Source: Anopheles merus (lineage: Eukaryota; Arthropoda; Insecta; Diptera; Culicidae). From it: 64,000 nucleotides of DNA. Of this stretch, positions 54,841 to 64,000 are shown piece by piece. Position 1 is the first letter of the stretch. Every line of letters starts with the position of its first letter. A program made the translations under genes and the position numbers. Location of the stretch: assembly GCF_017562075.2 (NCBI RefSeq), contig NC_054083.1:48579942-48643941 (forward strand). Reading direction: 5' to 3'. The notes under the pieces were generated by a model, which was not told the origin of the DNA, ran no database searches, and saw only the letters and a program-made list of their open reading frames with translations.

Positions 54841-56939
54841 GTGATGTCGCTCATCGCGACCGAAAGCTGGTTCAACGAACCCATTTGGGATGGGGTAATA
54901 TAAAAAAAAAACACCAATAAGAACGTGTTGGAAGAAATGATTCTCCTATCGCTACACGCCCAATTGATGAGGGTAAAAACGAGGGAACAAGGTAGAGCAA
55001 GTACCAAGGTAGGGGCAGAAGATAAGTAAACCAATCGCTTTTGCGATGTGTGTACTACTAGGCGTGTATCGCACGCGCGGTGGCAATATAGTAGTAGACG
55101 GTTTGGCGCACACTGCAATCCGCGCGCGCACTGGCGCAACACAGCGCGTAAACACGGGCGTCGTCGGGGTGAAAAACACACACACACACTCCTCCCTCCT
55201 CCCCCAAAAGCTGTTGCTGATGCGGTGTATTTGCCTAGCACGTGCGTGTGTGTACGGCAACTGTACTTTACTGGTTTATATTTTTAAAAATTTGTGTTTT
55301 TCACAACTGTTTCCCTTTTCTTTCCGAAATAAGAGCGTAAAAACTGTGCCGAATTGTGCATTACGTCACGCGCCTTTTACTGCGCGTCATTTTAAAATTG
55401 GCGAGCAAAACAATCGTCATTAACGATGGGAGGACTTTGCTGCAATGTTTACGCAAAAAACAACTCCGATCAACCGTCACCGACGATTTTGACCGATAAA
55501 AATAATAAAGTAATTCTTAAAGCAGCACCATCTTGGGAGCCCGGAATGCTGCAACCATTACCGATCGAAGATCAGTGATAATGGGAACCTTACGCCACCA
55601 AAACACAACACCTGGAGAACACTGGCGTGCGTATGTGGCTCGTTACAAAAATACTACAAACGCCTTTTACTAAAAATACTCGTTTACAGTGTGGTAGGTG
55701 GCCGACCTGCCGGCCGGCCGAGAGTGAACGGAAAACCGGGGCGTATTTTCCGTCTTTGGTTACCGATACACCATAATGTTATTTTTATTCATTTTTCTTC
55801 CTCTCCCGCACTCCTTTCACCACCCGAAAAGTCCCACCAAATTGTGCTTTAATCGAAACAAATCAAATATACGCGTGAGTGTAAAAGCGCACTCAATGGA
55901 AACGGGTCGAGCGAAAAGGAAAACATCCATCAACGGGAATTGTGTTGCGAGCAAATCGACGCAATTCAACAACAACAGCATCCTCACCTCACCTACTGCG
56001 CCCCCTCCCCCAGCACCTCTCGCTCACCAACGAATTTCAACAACAGCAAGAAGAAAACACTAAAAGGCCAAATTCACCACACCATACACAAAACACATCG
56101 TTTGATGAAAATACAACCCCGTTGAAGGATAAAAAGCGAAAGGAAACCGGCACCACCGATTCAAACCCCGAGTGTGTGTGTGTGTGTGTGCATGCGGTTT
56201 TTTTCTTCTTCTTCTTATCCTTCAGTATGTTGTGTGATCCAATTTTAAATAGTTGTTTACCGGCCCTCTCCCGGTCGCAAGTTGTTGCTTCAGCCGTATA
56301 AATAAATACTAAATATAGCAGCGGGCGCAAGCACGGCAATGTTTTCCGTCCGTTCTAAAGCAACAAAACCCCCCTTTTGGTCACCCAAGTGGTGTATCTG
56401 TGTATGTGTTTATCATGTCATTTTTTGGTTACAGCGAGCCAGCCCCCATCGATCCTTTTGTACTCTTTTTGATTTGCCATACCTGAGAGAGTGCGTGCAA
56501 GGATCTTGACGATATATCTTTTACCATTGCATTAATGGACATTGTGCGTGCGTGCTTGTGTATTGACAAAAACGTGATTCGGTTCGTGTTGTTCCTGCGC
56601 GTTTTTATTTTTGCGCACCTGGTATGCGAGGGAGAGACCGGGTTTCGGGTTGCATAAAATAAACCTTCTTGCCTTGGAACAATTCAAAAATCCTGTTCCC
56701 TGCATTAAGCCGGGCCAGGACGAGTTGCTGCTGCTGTTGCTGCTGCGTGGCTATGTTTGGATTTTTGCTGCCGAAGTTATTTTCAATTTAACTTCCATCT
56801 TCGGCAGTGAGAGCTCAGGTTCACTTTATCTTTTATTTTGTATTTTTAACCGGACCGAAGATCCAGTACCGGTATGGAATGCATTACAGTAGGGCACGGA
56901 ATAAATGGGACGTGGGATATTCAGGACCTGATTGATGAA
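54841..56939. other. Non-coding stretch
   Basis: No gene is supported. The sequence at 55000-55300 is rich in CpG and GCGCGC words, and 55430-55700 is UTR-like, so a second promoter is possible but unproven. A short (GT)n run lies near 56172-56192. Confidence 0.4.
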
Positions 56940-57650
56940 TTTAATTTCTCCTGAAGTACCTGCGATCATGAAAAGTATTCGCCGTTGAAGATCTTCTGGA
57001 GATCCTGGGATCTTGAAAAGTGTTGGAAATTGAAGATCTTCTGGGGTTCTTGAGGTCTTGAAAAGCATTAGTTATTAAGGTTATTTTGGAGTTCCTGAGA
57101 TCTTGAAAAGTATTGGTTATTGAGGATCTTCTGGAGATCCTGAGATCTTGAAAAGTATTTCACTGTTCGGCAGACACCCCAGTAGGCCCTATAATATCTT
57201 GATGAAGTAGATCAATTGAATATTTTGTGTAGTTCCTTGATTGTTCAATTGATCATTGAAGATCTTGTGGAATGCCTGAACAATATAGCAGAACCCAAAG
57301 CATTTACAAGAAGATCATGAAGATCAAGAGATCCTTGGATCTTGGAAAGTATTGGTCTTTGAAGATCTTCTGTAGATCCTTGGAAAGATTTGATCATTGA
57401 GGATCTTCTGGAGTTCCTGAGATCTTGAAAAGTATTGATTATTGACGATCTTCTGGAATTCCTGGGATCTTGAAAAATATTTCACTGTTCTGCAGACGCC
57501 CCAGTAGGCCGTACAATATCTTGATGAAGTTGATCAATTGAATATCTTGTGCAGTTCCTAGTATCTTGAAAAGTATTTCACAATTGGTCATTAAAAATCT
57601 TGTGGAATTCCCGGACAATATAGTAGAACCCAACACATTTACATGATCTT
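56940..57650. repeat. 45-bp minisatellite with a 322-bp higher-order period
   Basis: Units of exactly 45 bases (GATCTTCTGGAGTTCCTGAG followed by ATCTTGAAAAGTATTGGTTATTGAG-like sequence) start at 56990, 57035, 57080 and 57125 and recur around 57360-57470. A unit junction and the following CACTGTTC(G/T)GCAGAC(A/G)CCCCAGTAGGCC block occur at 57161 and again at 57483, so a segment of 322 bases is itself repeated. Because 45 is a multiple of three, the minus strand reads as 15-residue repeats (LFKIPGSPEDLQ). There is no start codon context, splice site or conserved flanking protein, so I treat it as non-coding. Confidence 0.8.
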
Positions 57651-60600
57651 TCATCGTTCCATTTCGTATCCGATGAACTGTGTACGCTCGCTGACCATCG
57701 TAAAACCTCATCATCTTAGCACCCATTATTCGCACACTGCCAGTCAATAAACAAACGAAACGAGATAGCCGCCTGATGGGGCAAGCGCACCAATGTTTTC
57801 AATGACTTAAATTGTGTCCTCGATCTCGTGTACACCCGCCACTAAGCGCACATCGAACTTGCCCCCGCGACGCAAAGATTGCAAATGCCCTGGCCTGAGT
57901 CCCGGGTCCCGCCGGCCGGTCACCTTGCCCCTCCATCGTCAGCATCTTCGCCCATTTACCTTCTTATCTCGCAAGACGACGATTCTCGAGTCGGTTTTGC
58001 TCTCGGTTGTGCTTCATCCTTATTCTGTTTGGTTTCTTTCGCTTTCGGTGTAAACGCACTATCGCGCCCGCCGTCCCATTACAAACCGGATCGAAAGCTC
58101 AACACACACACCCAATCCCTCTCTCTCTCTCTCTCTCCTCATATCCTGTCCTGCCCGGCAGGAGAAGGATGACCTACCTACAATATAGCCGGGCCGTGCG
58201 GGGCTGGGGTTTTGAATGTTGCAAACTTGAGCCGAGATTACATCATCCCGTGTTTTATTGTGTTGGCTCTCGCTCGCTCATTGTGTTGTATTTATGTTTC
58301 TTTTTCTGGTGCAAAATTTATGTCCTTTCTGAACAACGGAGGGGGGAGGTGGTTGATATAAAAGGAGGGAGGAAGGAAGGCGTACCCTGCTTATGATGAT
58401 TGCAAAGCGTATTAACGATGCGTATTCAGAGCGGCTGAAAGCCGAGGTCGTTCTGCTTCAGTTGCCCACTGTCCGCGCGGTTGCTGATAGTCCCAAGGCA
58501 AGCAAAGGAAGCAATCAAACTGACCTATTCTGTTTCTTTTTTTTTGCGTGCGCGCGCGCTTCTCTCGTCGTCACTGCATTGTACATTATTACTACCCGTG
58601 CTACTACATTGCAAACATACCGTTTCGTTTTCTTCTTCTGTGGCGTGGTCAAAGGTCCGTAGCAAATAGCATTTTGCTCTCAGTCAGTCGGGTTAAAGTA
58701 CTGTGCACTGGAACTATAATGCATTGTGCAGAAAGTCCAGGTCCTTGAATTTGTGGAGATCTGGCAGAAAAGGAAAGAATTAATTTTTATTTAATTTAAA
58801 TTTAAATCATCAGCCAAGCAACAATAAAGCACCCACATCTTTCCAATAACCCCCAACAGGTTAACTTTGTATTCTAATCAATACCGTGTGCTGCTGCCCC
58901 TCACATTGTGCCGATGTCAATTCACGGTTTAGTTGCGGAATACAAACGCGTGCTCGGGCCAGGCCAAGCTCTCGCTTGGCACGCCCCGCGTGACGCGCGT
59001 ACCGCAAACCACCACCGGCGCACGGGCTGGCTGGCCGTGAAGAAGACATGGCTAACCTTCAGCATAATTTGTCCATTGAGCGCTTGGGCGGTTGAGCGGG
59101 TTGTGGTGGCGTGGTAGAGGCCCGGGGGTCTAATAATAGTAGAACTTCTGGTGGGAGCACAGGGGGGACGACATGGGGCTTTTTAAAACACCCCCAAAAA
59201 CCATACCCGCATCTAATGACAGACCCACCCCATTATGGGTCAGCGTGATCCTCCACTACGCACGGAAAAATAAATATTTCGATATCGTACTTCCTGAGGT
59301 TTGAAGTGAGCGATCGGTGGGAGTGCGCGGTTCTGGAACCTTGAAACCTTGCCGGAGGGGGAGACACCACAACGCACTACATACGGGAAAAGCGGAGCAG
59401 GAGGAGAGTTCTGTGCGCGCACATTGTGCACGTTGCTTCAAGAGTGGCCAAGAGGGTTGATTGAGAGAACAGCGGTACGCGACCAAACGAGATTTGCATA
59501 AACGTGTTGCTGCGCGATGGATGCTCGGGCTTTTTTTGTGTATGTCTGTTGTTGCTTCGTTTGTCCATAGAGAATGTGTATTGTTTTCCAACTCGCCCCC
59601 GGTAGCACGCTGTTGATGTTGATTTGTTTTATTTTGTGGTTCGTGCTTTGAATGCTTGCACTCATGTTACGAGAATGAGAGGCAGAGCAGCTCTTTAATT
59701 ATGCTTTTTTTGTTGCTGATGGATATAAATCTGCATAAAACTACTCTAAAGCGAGTGTTTGTGGGGAGAGATGCACACAACACCGTACACACATCCGCAT
59801 GCTAACCTGAAACAATTGCCCAGAAGCGGAGATCAGGAGGTAAGAGATCCCCTATCTGGCAGCTTATACAGATCAGTAGAAGCAGCACCACTAGCATCAC
59901 GGAGCAGATCGTTTGATCGTATCGCTGTGATCTACGACCCTGCCGGGGGTTGGAATCAGATCCCTCCCTTCCTTCCTGCTTATGCAGCCAGAGATTTGGG
60001 GTCCCATTTCCCACCTAGGGTCCAGTGTAACAGAGAGCCAGGTAGAGGACTCGTCGCTCCCAACTCTTCGTGTGATCGTCTATTAAATCCGGAGAGCTCC
60101 GGACGATCTGCCATCATGCCACAAAGGGTGTATATGAATCGTGCCCGGGGGGGGGGGAGTTGTGTGTGCTCTGTGTATTTCGGACCTTTGTTTGTTTACC
60201 ACAGTGGCGGAGCTTTAATTTATGCTAATCGATGCAATAAATCGCAGATATCTGAAAGAAGCGGCTACGCCACACTGCTGCGTTTTGTTTTGAAGGGACC
60301 CTTCTCTCTCTCTGTGGTGTGTGACAAAAACTAAATACTTGCACGCACGTGATCACCGCTCAATGATGCAGATTTGCTGCCCGGGTGCCTAAAATGGCAT
60401 GGCGAAGGGACACACTGGAACACTGGGGAGAATCGATCGCGTAACGCGTGACGGGTGTATGACGTGACCCGGCACAGAACACATTTTAAAGGGTCCCTCC
60501 ACCTGAGGGAGGGAGTGCAAAATGCATAAAACATCACACACTCATATGGCTCGCTACTCCCTTTTCCTGTTTATATCTCTTGCCGGTTGCAGTCCAGTTG

Positions 60601-63600
60601 CCTCCCACACACACACACACACCTTCTTTTTGCTGTTGTTGACACGCAACACAACACACGTACACGCGTGTTCGGTACATACTTTGTTTGCCGGGTCAGG
60701 CTTCTGTGTCCCCCGCTCTTCTGTCGCGCGACCCGGCTCATCTATGAAGCGTTAGACCCCATCAGCCGCGGGAGTTTGGAATACGTATTTGGCGCTGCCT
60801 GCCTGGGCCATCGAGTGTACGTGTGTCCCTTTCTTAGCAGGGGGTGGTGTATTTGAAATAAAGTGATTTATGATTGATTGTTTTTTATTGCATCTAACCC
60901 GCTTCTTCTGCCTGCCTTCCCCCTATTCCGGCAACTGTGCTGAGCGTGGGCCAAACGATCGAGTGTCACCAAATGCAGACCCGCGCCTTATACCATACCC
61001 TGTACTATAGCGCTGTCCCCAGTGTGCGTGGTGTTATGTAGAGCTATATTTTGTAATTGAACTTTACGAGCGCGTTGAATACAAAGTACGCTACTTACGG
61101 TGGTAGGTACACTTCGACCAAATGGGTAGAGATTGAATATAATCGCTACACTCTCCCCTCTCCTTCCTCGGGGAGGCTATAGTCACGTTGCGCGGAGTGC
61201 TTTTAAGTCGGCGGTCCGATCCAGCGGCTGCGTGCTGCGATGATCTTAATTCATTCCTAGAATGGACGCTTGTATTGAATGTGCAACAAGGTTCCTTTTT
61301 CAGCGTGTGGCACACTTCAACCACAGCGTCTTGGTGAACGCAAGACTAATGAGCGTCCCGAACGGGACACAGTTGGTAATTAAGATGCTAGAAGATCTCA
61401 CTTGATCGATCCGTGATTGAATTACCCCCCATATGCGAAAGGGTGCACAACAACAAAACGCCGCTCTTTACCCCATCATATACGATTGGGTGATGTCATC
61501 GGTTTCACCAAGAGCCATTCCTCCAGGTCCTTACTTCCTGTCAGGGCAGTGGCGGCTCCCCCTCTCGGGGGCCATTGGCGATAGGGTGTTGTTCGCTAAT
61601 ATATTTTATTTCTATTCTAGTAGAAAGAGCTGATCTTCCTTCCCCGATCCTAGGCAAGTTCGCGCGTTCCACACACTCTTCTCGCAAGTTCAAAGCCGTC
61701 CGGTGTGTCTTCATTTCACAGCGTAATTTATCACTTTGTTTTGATTCTCCAACAACGCCAGACACCATTGGTCAGGGAGAGAGAGCGCGGCGCGATACGC
61801 GAGCCGGCTAAAGCACACACACACACACACACACACGATGGGGTCTTGTGGGCGGCAGGCCGATGCGAGCGTTTGCCGTTTCGACACATTGCGTCAAAAG
61901 CGTTTTTTTGTCAAGGGGTCGATTTCTAAAGTGACCCACCTCCTGTAGCCGAGTGGCTCATTAGTTGTTCCACCAGCTCTATTTTAAAGCATATTTTCCT
62001 CTATTAGCACTTGCTTACATTTCGTCATTGTTCCATCATCAGACGGTGTCGTGCATTAGAATTTTGTTACAAAACTGTGGACTAGTACCAACCAAGAACC
62101 ATTATCCATCAAGAACACGGCCTTGATGTTGATTACGTTACGATAAAATCATATGTGCTCACGTGACTTCAGTCTTCGCTATAAATAAGAAGCGTGGTCC
62201 GAACAGGAAACGATCTAAATCTGGTCTTGTAAAGAACCAGGGCATATACCATCTAGACCACCAAGCCGGTCATCAACAGTGTCAGCTAAATGGCAATATA
62301 TTACACCTTGTATCACCGAACAGGAGAGAAAACAGTGAGGAAGATGACCCCATAAGATATTGGTAACCATTTTCGCTGTACAAAGTTTTGTGTTTCTATA
62401 TCGAGAGCGAATGGGAAGAATATATCATCAACAACAAAACTCATTCGAATCCACATTGACACCGACGATGGCAAACGATGCGTTGCGCCCAAAAGAGGAA
62501 CGTCACGGATAACTTGCTCCATGAAATATTTCAACTTTCCACTTCAGGGTTTCCGGGGGTCCCAAAAACCGAATTGTTTACTTGCGACAGTCCACCATCC
62601 ACCATGGAAGCGCGGGGCAGCAGTAAGGAAGATTGGTTAGTTCTTTTGCGGTGGCATATTCTTCACAGCCGCACACACATACGCCGTGGGCAAAAAATAA
62701 AACCTCCACAGAGAGCGAAACACTTAAAACTCGGAGAATGTAGGGACCGCCGGGCGAAGGTCACACCACACCACACAGCGTACGCGCACAGATGCTTTGA
62801 GTTGATTCTGTCAACAGATTTTCAACATTGCCACCGTATGGGGGACGCGACCCGCTGCTGGATGGATGATGGGTAAGCGCGAGTTTGACGATGCTGGTGC
62901 CACTAAAACCGATTCCGGCCGCGGCCGTTCCGACGGTCAACGGGTGTGCAGCAGCACTGGTTGGATTGGGTAGTAAACATCTCATCAACTCGGAGTAACG
63001 CGCCTAAGGGAGTTCTACCTAAGGAGGAGGGAACTGCGAACGTAATAATGGTCGGAGTAGGAAGACGCGGCAGTCCGTGTGAGACGCAGTGCGTGTTAAA
63101 ATATATGTTCAACTACGGTGCCGAAGCGCGCGGATTAAGCCGGGCAACAGCGGCGGATACATGTGCGAGCTGAAGGACACGATCGTAAACGTTGACAACA
63201 GGAGCAGATGTATGAAGCATATTTTGGAGTAGAAATTAAGCCTTATTACTTCCATCTCGGCACAGCTCGGCCGGTAACTGTCAACTAGACACAGCTTTGA
63301 TTAGTTCCTCGTTGTTCTGTGTTGTTCGAGGATAAGCACACGCACACGCACGTCTTTGAGCTATCATTTGTCAAGCTCAAACCGGTCCATACCAAGGTCC
63401 GAGTGGTTGATGCAGTTCCGCGTACGCTGTCACTCTATGTCGAAATATATCATCCAATCGTTTGAATCTTGGTCTCATATGGATGGGTTGATGTCCATTT
63501 CATTTTTCAAAGACACATGATTTAATGATCACCCAAACTTGCATACGAATGCTCCATAACGGTGACCGTGAAGAGACTCCAATATCCAACGACTAACATT

Positions 63601-64000
63601 TGGTCGAGCAGTTGGCCGCAATTCCCATTAAACTGTCAACACATGAGTTTGCAGATGGTGGCGCCAGGCGATGATGTTGACCATACTGTGTCTATAGCTA
63701 CTGCTGTGGTATCACACACAGCGGGTAGGGAGATGGTTGGCCAAATATTGTTCTTACCGTTAATGTGGCAAAGAGCTACACCGACAGTTCCTAATTCCAA
63801 CCTGACAACAGTTCCTATCCTCCATGTGTGCACATATTAAATTATCCCACAAGGTAGCTTATTATGGCACGTCCTTAGTGTATCGTTATCACTAAAAAGT
63901 GGTCCATCGCCGGTGACTTAACACATTCTAGAGTGTACACACACACACATCGGAGCACAATAAATACTAAGCGCTCGATAACAATGTACGATGACCTGGA
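57651..64000. other. Non-coding stretch to the window end
   Basis: No gene is supported. TAGCCGAGTGG near 61947-61957 fits a polymerase III A box, but no B box follows at tRNA distance. Short (CA)n tracts lie near 60608-60621 and 61815-61834, a CT run near 58119-58137, and a G run near 60149-60158. It is probably intron or intergenic sequence of the plus-strand gene. Confidence 0.4.

Noticed and set aside
61940..62010. tRNA gene suggested by TAGCCGAGTGG
   Set aside because: No GGTTC-type B box follows at tRNA distance and no cloverleaf can be drawn.

Overview
The window looks like chromosomal DNA of a mosquito, most probably Anopheles. The conserved proteins are insect-like, introns are short inside compact genes and very long elsewhere, CA/TG microsatellites are dense, and remnants of non-LTR retrotransposons, a tRNA-like SINE head and a hAT-type MITE are present. 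The genus is inferred from recognition, not from a search.

The only gene-dense part is 9.8-19.5 kb, with five genes all on the minus strand. From low to high coordinate they are: an intronless, secreted, catalytically dead trypsin-like serine protease homologue; the CRL4 substrate receptor Cdt2 (l(2)dtl); L-seryl-tRNA(Sec) kinase (PSTK); the small Tim chaperone Tim10B/Tim9b; and the ER mannosyltransferase Alg3. The last three are tightly packed, and no polyadenylation signal separates Tim10B from PSTK. These are housekeeping functions (replication licensing control, selenocysteine synthesis, mitochondrial import, N-glycan assembly) with no evident shared pathway. PSTK implies that the species still makes selenoproteins.

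1-8.3 kb is mostly non-coding. It holds short repeats, a SINE-like head, a CpG-rich promoter-like block near 7.0-7.7 kb and one weak minus-strand exon candidate near 1.4 kb. A 529-bp hAT-type MITE with a perfect 8-bp target duplication sits at 8.35-8.88 kb. A jockey/CR1-type reverse transcriptase remnant with an (AAT)n tail lies at 11.1-12.06 kb, and an RTE-like remnant at 25.4-26.4 kb.

19.5-41 kb is gene-poor and rich in microsatellites, including a (GT)n tract of about 297 bp. From about 41 kb a 5'-UTR-like, CpG-rich region leads to a short plus-strand first coding exon at 45.79 kb that ends in a consensus splice donor. Most of 45.8-64 kb is probably intron of that gene, which I could not identify; one phase-matched second-exon candidate lies at 49.2 kb. 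A 45-bp minisatellite with a 322-bp higher-order period occupies about 56.9-57.65 kb.

I found no convincing novel multi-gene system. The most interesting items are the MITE, the higher-order minisatellite, the dead protease, the possible Tim10B-PSTK dicistron and the unidentified plus-strand gene.
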